Assembly (NCBI RefSeq): GCF_947507565.1
Contig: NC_089176.1
Location: forward strand, 2,976,001 to 3,040,000
Length of the DNA: 64,000 nt
Source of the DNA: Oscarella lobularis
Lineage: Eukaryota > Porifera > Homoscleromorpha > Homosclerophorida > Oscarellidae
Direction of reading: 5' to 3'
Positions within the stretch are counted from its first letter, which is position 1; each line of letters opens with the position of its first letter. Below are positions 47,266-56,735 of this stretch, in pieces. The notes under the pieces are model-generated. The model had not been told where the DNA came from, did no database searches, and was given only the letters and a program-made list of their open reading frames with translations. The translations under genes were made by a program, and so were the position numbers.

Positions 47266-49076
47266 CTATTCATTAATATGAGGATTGTCAAGAATGAACC
47301 CTTTCGTTTCCCAGTGAAGCAACTGTTCCATAAGAAGGTGTCCATTTGATACCATGCTTTCTCGGAGTAGACATACGTTTTTATTTCGAGTGCTTGAGGT
47401 CATGCAGCCAAAGTTGTGCTTAATTCTTTCCAAGGGCTCCGTGATTCTGACGACAAGTTTCTTGGAATCATTTTCTGTAGTTGCATCTTCTTTCAGTTTG
47501 ACCTGCTGATCATAACGGACATTGCGCAGCATTCCGTCAAACTCAAATCCCACCCACGCTGGCGATACCACTCTGTCTTCTTCGCTCACTCCCAAGAACG
47601 AAAACAAGCGGCTTAGCTGGTACATTGCGTAACAATGATCTCCTAGAGCTTCTTTATATCCCCAGAGCTTATTTTGAATTTCCTTCTTAGTTAGGGAAGA
47701 CGCTATGAGCGAACGAGCGCAACCTTGGCTTTGAAAGGAAGCGTAATCGTCCATCTTCACAATTATTTCATATGACAAATCTTCATCTCTAACCTCCAGC
47801 AGGAAACGCCGAAGTCTGTTGGCCTCAAGGTGATGTTCTAATTTTTTCCGCAGCTTTTCTGCAGTCCTTAGATGAGGATGCTTTCCATACAAAATACCAA
47901 GAGCATCATGCACTAAAGCGTGGCATTGTGTTCTTTCTGGATCAATCTTACTCTCCTCCGTCCTTTGTCTGAGATTATGATCAGCAAGCTTGCTCTCACA
48001 CTTTTCCAAAAGTGAAGTAAAGGCTTGAAGTTCCGTAGAGTCATCATTTGCCAGAAAGTGTATTCGTCTTGCCATGTGAATCAGTTGTTCCTCAACGTCC
48101 ATCTTTTCAATAATTTGTGCAATGCTTCCGCATCTGCTCCAACCTCTCATCTGGCTGCACCTATAGTCAAATTCTACCAGCTGTCGTAGTAGAAGTCTTC
48201 TCATTGGCTGGCTTATTACAGACATCAGTAGCCTTTCACCAACACTGTGGAGCAAAGATGAGTTCAGCTGAAGTTCTTCAGATTCAGGTAGAAACTTCCA
48301 AACAGTTTGAAGCCATTTTGAAGAATCTCCCATAAAATAAAACTCTGTAACAGACTTGATGAAAGAAGGCTCAAATTTAGGCCAGACTGTCCCACCACAC
48401 ACAGAAAGGTTGTCCTGTTGCTGATATTTCATCTGACGCATTCCTTCTTCGAATTTTTTTGTGAGAAAAATGCTGTCTTCAAGAACGTCTTTAATTGCCT
48501 TTTCTCCAAGAAATTCATCAACGGTCTGCAATAAAATTTGCCCAGTCTTGCATTTCTCCAATACTACCTCAGGAATTATACGTTTAAAAAGCAAGACAGC
48601 CGACTCTACTTCCTTGGAGCCCATGTATTTCCCAAGACTTCTCCACAACTTTCGACGTTCTCTCTCTTGATGATAACGATGCTTCTCGGATGGTTCGACT
48701 GAATCCGCCCTCCGCCAGCTTACAATGCAAGATTTAGTCTCTCCGACGACAGACGTGACAGGCGTATACATTCGCTTTCGGCGTTCATTCGGTTCGGGAT
48801 CCGCCCCCGCATTGCGGATCTCTCCGACTTTAGCTTTGTTACTAAAAAACGTGCACAAGTAATAAAAAACGAGGCAGAAAAATACGTACGTGTAATATAA
48901 AAAGAGGAGGACAAAGAAGAGTCGGAAAAGAGCGGCGGCGGTCTCGAGACTGACTCGAGAGAGCTCAGCCGGAGCTTCGCTACTGCCTAAAGAGCTGTCA
49001 CTGAATGAAAATGGTGCGCCTTTAGGGTTACAACTTACAAGCCATGCCAAAGTAAGAGCAACTGGCAACCGCGCAT
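47266..49076 (-). CDS. Unknown membrane-anchored, helix-rich protein
   Basis: One long open frame (47266 to about 48840) is preceded by two short exons. Reading from ATG at 49076: MRGCQLLLLWHGF, an intron (GTAAGT...TTCAG), DSSLGSSEAPAELSRVSLE and the hydrophobic AAALFRLFFVLLFLYYT. A second intron (GTACGT...TTTAG) leads to NKAKVGEIRNAG and the long soluble part of about 560 residues. The soluble part is charged and predicted mostly helical by eye (VESAVLLFKRIIPEVVLEKC, LRKKLEHHLEANRLRRFLLE, LWGYKEALGDHCYAMYQLS). I recognise no domain; a vague resemblance to PXA/RGS-type helical folds of sorting nexins is not supported by a motif. The two N-terminal introns are the only ones seen. It is nested between two Cys-rich family members on the other strand. 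Confidence 0.75.
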
Positions 49077-49539
49077 GCGGACAATGCGATATGACGTCTT
49101 TTTCCTCGTCTTTTCAACGTGGCTCGCGGCGGTCGACTCGAAGAACTTCAAAGTAGTCGACAGCTACAAGACATGCTGCAATAGCAGTAGCACCATCGGA
49201 TGCGATCGGACGACGGAATATTGCGAAACGAAGGGATCGGACGGTCAGTGCTGCTACAAGGAGTACGCCATTCACATCGATAATAGCACAACCATTTACG
49301 AGTCTCTCTACTACTGCTGTCCCGGAATCGCAGACAATAGCAGCGATCACAAGGCCCCCTATTGTTGCCCGGGTAACGCAGAGGAGAGAGACTCGCCGAG
49401 TCCTATCTGCTGTACGAGTCCTCCCAATAACTGGGTGCCTCCGATTGCTATATTCTGCGTCATTGCTGGTCTCACTGTGATTGTTGGAATTGTCTGGTTT
49501 ATTCAAAGAAAGAGACAAGCATACTCGCTGATTATTTAG
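49075..49539 (+). CDS. Small Cys-rich single-pass membrane protein, family member 2
   Basis: A 154-residue single-exon protein. Signal peptide MRTMRYDVFFLVFSTWLAA; an internal ATG at 49084 is an equally good start. The ectodomain has about ten Cys, mostly in CC pairs (TCC, QCC, YYCC, YCC, ICC), and several N-glycosylation sequons. The membrane segment is NWVPPIAIFCVIAGLTVIVG, followed by a short tail RKRQAYSLII-stop with a C-terminal YxxPhi-like YSLI. The WVPPI...CVIAGL block aligns with WVVPV...CVIAGL of the 84-residue member and WIVPV...SVVAGL of the last member. The start codon overlaps the opposite-strand start codon of the gene at 47266-49076. Confidence 0.82.
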   Translation: MRTMRYDVFFLVFSTWLAAVDSKNFKVVDSYKTCCNSSSTIGCDRTTEYCETKGSDGQCCYKEYAIHIDNSTTIYESLYYCCPGIADNSSDHKAPYCCPGNAEERDSPSPICCTSPPNNWVPPIAIFCVIAGLTVIVGIVWFIQRKRQAYSLII

Positions 49540-49664
49540 ATAATCTTTATTAGTGAGTGGACAGATATACTAATGTAATGGATATCTACTGATAGAGTGG
49601 GATTTGGCACACGATTCATAGAAATTGATCACGTGAGCGTCAACGGAACTTTCCCGTACACAAT

Positions 49665-49919
49665 ATGGCTGGCCTCCTTTTCGTCGAAATCGCTGTTCTT
49701 CTCGCTGCTATTGCTTCAGCGTGCTGCGCCTACTCGCCTTCAGCTACGCCTTCACCTACCCCTTCATCCGGTGGGGACAAGTGGGTTGTGCCCGTCACTG
49801 TTTCCTGCGTTATCGCCGGCCTGTTTGTCATAATTCTAATCATTTGGCTTATTCGAAACTATTCTACTAAAACTCGCAACTTCAGTCGTTTTAGTAGTAC
49901 TGACTCTCTTATTAAATAG
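49665..49919 (+). CDS. Small single-pass membrane protein, family member 3 (ectodomain lost)
   Basis: An 84-residue protein. Signal peptide MAGLLFVEIAVLLAAIASAC, then only about 18 residues of Ser/Thr/Pro-rich ectodomain in place of the Cys-rich domain. The family membrane block KWVVPVTVSCVIAGLFVIIL and a Ser-rich tail ending FSSTDSLIK-stop follow. The membrane block is the closest match to those of members 2 and 4, so this is a reduced paralogue: either a degenerate copy or a specialised stalk/TM form. Only 125 bp separate it from member 2, and a CACGTG box lies at 49630, just upstream. Confidence 0.78.
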   Translation: MAGLLFVEIAVLLAAIASACCAYSPSATPSPTPSSGGDKWVVPVTVSCVIAGLFVIILIIWLIRNYSTKTRNFSRFSSTDSLIK

Positions 49920-50630
49920 TATGTAGTCTATCTCCCCTTTACAGCGTTGAGTCTACGCTGATCAACATCATTTTTAGTGTAGCTCTACCGTTTGGGATTA
50001 TCAATGCATTTATACCGAAATAGAAAATGGCAGTTTTTACTCCACCTACCCGTATGCGCCCTGTCACCAGAAAAGTGGTCCGCCCGAAAAGTGGTCCCCC
50101 CGGACAGCTTTTCTTGCCTTCGAAAAGTGGTCCGGCCTACCAAAAAGTGGTCCGGGCTCGAATTTGCTCATACGCGTACTCTTCGCGATGTAGATCGACG
50201 ACAAAGTACGCGAGTGCACTGCTCGTGCGCATCCACTCCCCTTCGCAACGCGTGTACGATCTTCTTTTACGCAAGGCTTCCATGCGGAGAAGGTAGGACC
50301 ACTTTTCTTTGAGCAAAGAAAAGTGGTCCGGACCTCCAAATACGTAGCAGAGAGTCTTGTGCATGCTCCAAATAATTAATAGGGGGGTGCTGATACAAAC
50401 GTCTCAATAAGGTAAAATAAACTGACGTCGACAAAATATCAAAAATATGAGTAAGATCACTTTTTTGCCCCCGGACCACTTTTTTGCCCCCCGGACCACT
50501 TTTCTGGCATAAAAAGTGGTCCCGGACCACTTTTTCGGCCATAAAAAGTGGCCCGGGACCACTTTTCTGGCGGGACCACTTTTTTCATGACAGCCCATCC
50601 TACGCAGAGATAATCCGGGGAGGGAGAATA
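49920..50630. other. Gene-free interval holding the AAAAGTGGTCC repeat array
   Basis: No coding exon was recognised between members 3 and 4. Open frames here are short, overlapping on both strands, and made of the repeat itself. Confidence 0.7.
50071..50583. repeat. Array of an 11-bp motif AAAAGTGGTCC in both orientations
   Basis: At least 13 copies within 513 bp. Forward copies start at 50071, 50087, 50123, 50143, 50319, 50512 and 50544 (the last one is AAAAGTGGCCC). Reverse copies GGACCACTTTT start at 50296, 50473, 50493, 50524, 50556 and 50573. The pair at 50296-50329 forms a perfect palindrome with 16-bp arms and a 2-base loop. Copies at 50455-50502 are part of a 20-bp tandem unit. Forward copies dominate the left side and reverse copies the right. 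The last copy ends 48 bp before the ATG of family member 4. Confidence 0.95.
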
Positions 50631-51032
50631 ATGATCGTCGCAATCGTGTTTCTCGTCGCCGTCGCGTCGTCCGATCGCATACGCAACGTATCCGAGTGCT
50701 GTAGCACCGATTCGCCGCTACCCGGATGCTCGTATCAGTTCTGTCCCGCGAACGGCACCTCCGGGCAATGCTGCTCGAAATACGACGGCTTCGACGTGGA
50801 GATGAGATACTGTTGTCCCCTATCAAACAGAACGACGTTTAAATACTGCTGTCCTGGCTTGGACGACGAGAGCGGACTGCTCACCTGTTGCGAGCATCCC
50901 CCCGAACAATGGATCGTGCCAGTCACTGTCTTCAGTGTCGTCGCTGGACTCTTTGCTTTGACTCTTCTCGTTTGGCTTCTGCAACGCCTAAGTCGTCGAA
51001 GCAAATACGAGTCGCTCAATTACACCACGTGA
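50631..51032 (+). CDS. Small Cys-rich single-pass membrane protein, family member 4
   Basis: A 133-residue single-exon protein. Signal peptide MIVAIVFLVAVASS, then a Cys-rich ectodomain with the pairs ECC, QCC, YCC, YCC and TCC and sequons NVS, NGT, NRT. The membrane block WIVPVTVFSVVAGLFALTLL is followed by a basic tail RLSRRSKYESLNYTT-stop with YESL, a YxxPhi-type motif. The in-frame region upstream of 50631 is made of the AAAAGTGGTCC array and is unlikely to be translated, so the ATG at 50631 directly before the signal peptide is preferred. Confidence 0.82.
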   Translation: MIVAIVFLVAVASSDRIRNVSECCSTDSPLPGCSYQFCPANGTSGQCCSKYDGFDVEMRYCCPLSNRTTFKYCCPGLDDESGLLTCCEHPPEQWIVPVTVFSVVAGLFALTLLVWLLQRLSRRSKYESLNYTT

Positions 51033-51414
51033 TTTTTTTTAATTAGGAGACTTGGATTGGCTACTGGTTTTTTTTTTGTTTGTTTAGTGTTTGGTTCAAG
51101 GAGCTCGAGCTGTTCTTGCAGCCCAACTTAGTATGTTCGTCAAGGCTGGCCTCTTTTTTTTTGTGATGCATACACCGAAGGGGGTTCGTTGGGGTGGGCT
51201 TTTAGATTATGGTGGGTTCGAGGGAAGGTCTGTCTCAAAAACGAATTTGAAACAGGTGTCTCGATGCAGCATTCCGCCACCTAAGTGCACTTCACAATCA
51301 ATTCACCGTGCTTCATTAATTAATCTACCAGCGTGACTCAACTACACGTGTTCAAAGCAAACTCCTTTTGCAGAAGTCCTTTCAGTCTCGACCTGTTTGC
51401 TCAATCAGCGGGCA
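51033..51414. other. Intergenic convergent 3' flanks; no gene seen
   Basis: T-rich sequence between member 4 (+) and the collagen-like gene (-). It contains AATCTACCAGCGTG at 51323-51336, repeated at 53044-53057 in the next intergenic gap. Confidence 0.5.
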
Positions 51415-52713
51415 AAGATGTATCCGACGGAGAAAATGTTTTGATCTCCATTATCGCCTCCGCATGTACCGATGTTGCCGCACGCATTCTTTGCAACGTT
51501 GCCAAAGCATGCAGTGCCAAAACCGCCGAAACCAAGCCACGAATCATTGGAATTGCAGTCGTTCTCATTATTTGAACTGATTCCAATTCGAACTTTAACA
51601 CGATTGAAGTCGACGTTGAACCCCTCCTATAGAGGACAAACGTTTAGGTCTACTGGCTACAGAGTTATAGAGGCTGTTTCTGTACCCTGTTGCAGTGGGG
51701 CTGCAGAGAGGAATTAGGAATAAGACTCTTCCACGCAGAACGACCGACATTGGTTGCATGATAGCCGCCGGCTAAAACACTTTTCAGCGATTGCCCGCTT
51801 TTGTGAAGAGTGATCCAGTGAATAACGTGCCCTGTTCTCAATCCAAGGAGAAGTTCGTTGAAAGGAAGCGTCCAAAACGAGGCGAGTTTTGCTTCGTTGG
51901 TGTCGAATTCAACGGAATCCACATTGAAGCCGGACGTCGACGTCCAGAAGGAGCTGTCGTAGTTGAACGTCTGCTTCGTACCGTCGATCTTCATGAGAAG
52001 CGTCCAGCCTCCCTCTCTGCAGTAGGTCTACATACCGACGCTATAAATCAACATTTTACGTCCACTTTGTGGTGTCTACTTTGAATGCAGGATAGGAAGC
52101 GGACGGTTTGATCCAATACACGCCTGGCTGGTGTCCGCTTAGCTTGCTTAGAGCTAGGCACGATTCCGCTGGCTTCTCTTTCGTTTCCCCGAGACCATTC
52201 TCGTTCTGTTCCATGAGAAACGTACGCCATTCCTTTCCGTTGCAGTACTGAACGGCGTCTTTGACTTGATGGTATCGAAGTTTGCCTGTATAGGAATAGT
52301 ACGTAAGACGCAGTTAGTGAAAGCGTTTCATACCAATGTTTGGCACTGAACAGTCATCGTCAATATATTCCAGTGTCTGAGGGCCAGGATCGCCTAATCA
52401 ATAAGTCAACCAGCTGCGTGTGAAAATGTTTTCTTTGTGACACACCCTACGGACATTTACCTTTGTCTCCTTTCGCACCCCTTTCGCCTGGCCGTCCGTT
52501 GAAACCATTTTGTCCCGGCAGACCTGGCTGTCCTGGAATAGGAAGCACCGGCACGTATCGAGTTGTCTCTAATTTACAGGACTGTGTACACATAAATCAA
52601 CCTGGGTTGCATTGACATGAAGGAGCCGGTGGCTTTTCCTCTTCTGGCGGCGGCTCGACGACCATTGCAGTGGTGTAGGCAACCAGTGAAACGAGAAGAG
52701 TGATCTTCAGCAT
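51415..52713 (-). CDS. Secreted short-collagen protein with fibrinogen-like C-terminal domain
   Basis: The start at 52713 gives signal peptide MLKITLLVSLVAYTTAMV, then a Pro/Glu-rich linker and a Cys pair. A short triple-helix segment of about ten Gly-X-Y triplets follows (GQPGLPGQNGFNGRPGER..., GDPGPQ), split by an intron. The C-terminal domain has GVYWIKPSASYPAF, WTLLMKIDGTKQTFNYDSSF, LASFWTLPFNELLLGLR, GRSAWKSLI, VRIGISSNNENDC, WLGFGG and CGGDNGDQN, ending VGYIFAR-stop. This is the fibrinogen-related type found in invertebrate collagen-like and matrix proteins, with the GGWTLLMK entry and the Cys-rich end. It is likely an extracellular oligomeric (trimeric) lectin-like or matrix protein; ligand unknown. 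No clear Ca2+-site assignment could be made. Confidence 0.85.
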
Positions 52714-53157
52714 TGTACAAGTAGTCAAAAAGAGTCCAAAATTCGACGAAGTATCGAGTCGGTTGGCAGAGGCGAACTAATAAGTTCAAGACAGGAGTCG
52801 GGCTGTTGTAGACGGGATGTACATCCGGTGGCCTGGGCATATATATGCAACGGCGCTATATCAGTAGCGCCCCACAGGAAGGACGTAAGTTTACCTTGGT
52901 ACTTTCGCTTTTGGCAGGATGTTATAGGGCTAAAAGAACGCGTGCCAAAACTTCCATTACCGGGCTATGTACAACGGGGCCCCGGAAGGATGTACCTGTA
53001 GGCAACCATTAGCAATTGTATTCGATAGATCACTAGGCGAACTAATCTACCAGCGTGGCTCAACAACAAAGCAAAGCCTTTTTGAAGAAGTTTTTTATCG
53101 GTCTCTAGTTGTTCGTTCAGCTAGGTCAAACTTTTGCCGACTTGAACTGTTTTGGTT
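52714..53157. other. Intergenic: promoter of the collagen-like gene and 3' flank of the GMC gene
   Basis: No coding exon seen. It contains TATATATGCA near 52848 and the AATCTACCAGCGTG repeat at 53044. Confidence 0.5.
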
Positions 53158-56100
53158 TTACCAATCAAGTGTCACTTGCTCCTTTGTCTTGTAGTCTATT
53201 GACCAGCCGCGGTCTGTGGCCGCTAGGAAGGATATTCGTTCCGCAATAGCACTTATTGTCAGGAGAGGATTGACTCCAAGCGAAGTTGGAACAACAGCGC
53301 CGTCGGTGACGTATAGGTTTGTGTAGACGAGAGCGGCATCGGAACCAGTCCATACCTGACCTTTATGATTCACAACACCTGTATATGTACATATGTATTT
53401 GCACACGTCACATATATGAAAGAACAATACGCTACCCGTTTCAAAGGAATCTCCCATTATGCAGCCTCCGAGGGGATGAATGCTAGCTTCGATCTTCTCA
53501 GCCTTTTCAATCTAAGGGGTCAGTAAGTAAAGACATACAGTACAATCAATAATGTAGCAGGAGGTTTTGACATATAGTCTCGTTCCTTTAGGGGATTTGC
53601 AAGAGGATCCTTAATAAACGTTGCATCAGAGTTGGATGCCGCCTGACGAAGCACATCTTTGAGCGTCGCATTATGCTCAGGATCAATAGCATCAGAAAAC
53701 GATATACACAGTCTGTTGTCAATAAGCTTCAGCTGCCCATCCTATTTTTTAAAGTTGGCATGTTGTAGAGCAGTAATATATGATTTCACCTGGTCTTTAT
53801 TTCCATAGGTACTCATACCTCCCAGCATGAGATTGTGCTGTGTTGCTCCGGTGTACGGTCCCTCAGCCAAGCTCTCGAGTATTCTACGCGTTATCGTCAA
53901 ATAGACTGTAAATAAATGACCTACATGTATGTCTCATAATACCTCGTCAACTTCTCAATCTTCTTATCGGAATTAGTGTCTGTTCCCCAGGCTACGGATG
54001 CAGCTGGCAGCACGGCCGACAGAAGCTGTGTATTGTCTATGAGAGAGATTCTCAGTAGCTCTGATCAGTTTCTTACTGGAGCTAATGGTCCTGGAAAATT
54101 TATGTCCTCTATGATCATTCCTTCGTCAAGAGGTTTCGTGTCGTCTCTCAAATCCCAGACCTAAGTATGCAATTTGTTTGCTTGCTTTCTTACTGCCGTA
54201 GAATTACCCCTGTGATGCACGGACCACATTCTTTCCCTTTCATTTCACTTGGAGTACGATGACCGAAGCCGCAGCCATTCACGACATCAGAGCCGTTGTA
54301 CGACAATCCAAAAAAATCGCCGTCAGCTGCAGAAAGACGTGTAAACACTGTAGCATATATGAGATCTGTTGTCTTACTGCCAAATTTTTGGCCACAGGTA
54401 CTGCTGACAGCCAGGCCGTTCTGCTCTCTGCTTCGCAGCAAAATCTCGGTTGAGCCGAGTGATCCCGCTCCAAGCATCACAATGTCAGCAGTGACCTTCA
54501 CCATCAAAGTCGTCAATAAATAATAGCTGTTGTCGCGAGCATGCAATGTACTGAAAACGCGTGCTCAGGAACGGAATCGTCGCCGGCATACTAAGAGGTC
54601 AAAAAATTATATATATATATTCACAGTCGTTGTAACTTCAGTACGCTACCTTGCAGTTAATCAACCACTTGTCATCGTTCAATCTGCAAATGTCACTGAC
54701 CCATACCCTGCAGAACATCACAGCTCCTACGTGGGAAGACCTCGTAATTCTTTTATTTTCTGTGTGAAATTTTATACCGTGTTGCTTCGCATCCGGTAGG
54801 TAGTTCATTAGAAGAGTGTTCTTTGAACCGTAATTGCAACCGGTGTTGCAATCGCCGCACAAGACACAAGCAGGCTAGAGTCGAGTGTTTGATTGCATTG
54901 CAGGAGAAGAATGACCAGCATTTTACCTGATGAATTCCCTGGTCATTGACTCTGTCTTTGAACGTGGTATTAGTGTACGCCAAGTTGCAAGAACCAACAG
55001 ATCCGGCAGCCTAAGCTCAATGACAGGTAATGAGATAATTCTAATGCAATGCCCTAATTATTGACCTTTTTTAGAGCTTCAAATTTTTTCAATGGTTTAG
55101 TGGCTTGTTCTGGATATTGAGCAGGACACAGCATATTTCTTGCTCTCTTTCCAAGAAAGAGCCCAGATAAAAGAGGTCAGTTTCAAATGCTTCTTTCTAA
55201 CCTGATACCCTTCTTCTAGCAGAGACATGTCAGCGCGAAAATCGGCTGGCCAAGAGTCAAAAACCCTTTTGTCAGGTTCAATAGCAATACCTATAATAAT
55301 GATAATAATAATGTATTGATTATGGTTTTGTGCTAGATACTTGAATTAACCAAGGAGCCGCCCCCAAGTCCGCATCCTTTCCAAATCAAAACATTCTCAG
55401 AGAGAACGACGTCGTAGAAGCCGTCAGTAAATTTCTGGGGCCACAAACTGCCATCAGGCAAGGTGAGTTTAATCTCAGGCAGCATCTGCAATATTCAAGA
55501 GAAGCTAATCTTCTGTCATCTCACTAACTCACTTCCTCCAACGTGTTTGGATATTCCGTAGGCAGCAGCTCCTTTCCCTGCTCCAAAATGCATACCTCCT
55601 GAAGATCTTTACTTTAGAGCCTATAAATGATTTATGCACAGCAATCACCTGACCAGCCCTTGCCATTCTGCAGGCACTGATAGATCCCCCATAGCCAGAA
55701 CCAATCACCACAACAGAGCAGTGCTTTTTGATGTCGCCAATAGGCGAAGACAAACGAGACCATCGAGACCCCTTATACGTCTACCAGACGCCAAATCAAG
55801 TCAAGTGTCACCTTCCCTCCTTTTTCTTGTGACCGACCTTTTTATCAGACGAATGCGCCCTCTTCTTATCTAGATACTCGAGAAGAGCTCGAGCCACAGG
55901 GTGACGGACTTTACCGGCTTCTTTGAAGACTAAACACACAGTCTCTTCTCTACTCGCGAACACTAAGGAGAACATCTATACGATCCCTGCCTGATACGAC
56001 GAGTCTTAGCAATCCTTTGCCTGATGCGAGAGCACCAGCCAAGTCGGCATCGTCTCGCAACAGAGTAATTCGTTCAGGAGGAGACTCTAATGCAATTGCA

Positions 56101-56398
56101 TGCGTGCTATTTGTTGTTTTTATGTATGCGCGTTTCGCTGACTATTCCACTCGCCGATGACGAGAGGCCCTTCGCCGAGAATGTCGTTGGCCCACCGACG
56201 CAATTTTTGTCGGAGGAGAGATACGTCGGCACGGCGATCGAGTCGCAAGCGCCTAATGCACCGACTATCGTCTTTCACTACGTCAACAGCGACGGCGTCA
56301 GCGAAGTAAATCTAGTAGGTGCACCGCAACCGGATTATGGCTACCGCAAAGCAAATTGTTACTAAGGTAAACACCTTTACGCTGACTTCAGTGGTCAT
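53158..56398 (-). CDS. GMC-family (cholesterol-oxidase-like) flavoprotein with an N-terminal PB1-like domain
   Basis: Core: [20 protein letters not shown] (55.7 kb) is the FAD-binding GxGxx[34 protein letters not shown] and [20 protein letters not shown] follow in order. The C-terminal half ends [18 protein letters not shown] and [20 protein letters not shown], the pattern of cholesterol oxidase-like GMC oxidoreductases; stop at 53158. Upstream exons on the same strand read [15 protein letters not shown]...[20 protein letters not shown] (56.40-56.18 kb), [20 protein letters not shown] and GKGLLRLVV (56.0-56.1 kb), then [18 protein letters not shown]. This resembles a PB1 domain (basic beta1 Lys, LRxKL helix, ITLxxDxDL strand). 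The joints between PB1 exons and the GMC core are inferred. Substrate unknown; a sterol or other lipid alcohol is plausible. Confidence 0.78.
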
Positions 56399-56735
56399 AG
56401 CGTAAACTCTCTTTCTTCGCCCTATAGCGCGCGCCGATCGCCATTCATTCGTCGCCGGGAGCGACGGGCGAGGTCTGGGCGAGGTCGCTCCACCCCTTCG
56501 CCACTTCGTGTAAACAAGCCACGCCGACCTCCCACATTTGTATGCTCGCATCCATATATGGTAAGAAATTTCGCTATTGGTTGGATGTAATTCGCCGCCG
56601 GGACCGACCGACCAATGAGAGCGCTTATCGCGCAGCTCCACCCCAACATCCCGGGCGTGTTTGCTCACCCCACGATATAGCGAGAATCGTTCGCTCTGTG
56701 TCGTCTCATCCGACTCGCAGGCAAGCGTACGAACG
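56399..56735. promoter_or_regulatory. Divergent promoter interval, GMC oxidoreductase / fascin
   Basis: The starts are 337 bp apart. There is no conserved coding segment. It contains two CCAATGAG/ATTGG-type words near 56575 and 56610 (inverted CCAAT boxes). Confidence 0.4.

Noticed and set aside
50071-50583. CRISPR-like array from regularly repeated AAAAGTGGTCC
   Set aside because: Repeat is 11 bp, in both orientations, with irregular spacing, in an animal genome; no cas genes.
56090-56365. A + strand frame with a signal-peptide-like start ([15 protein letters not shown]...)
   Set aside because: It overlaps minus-strand exons that read as a PB1-like domain in line with the GMC gene. The plus frame resembles nothing known and has no supporting neighbour, but it is not fully excluded.
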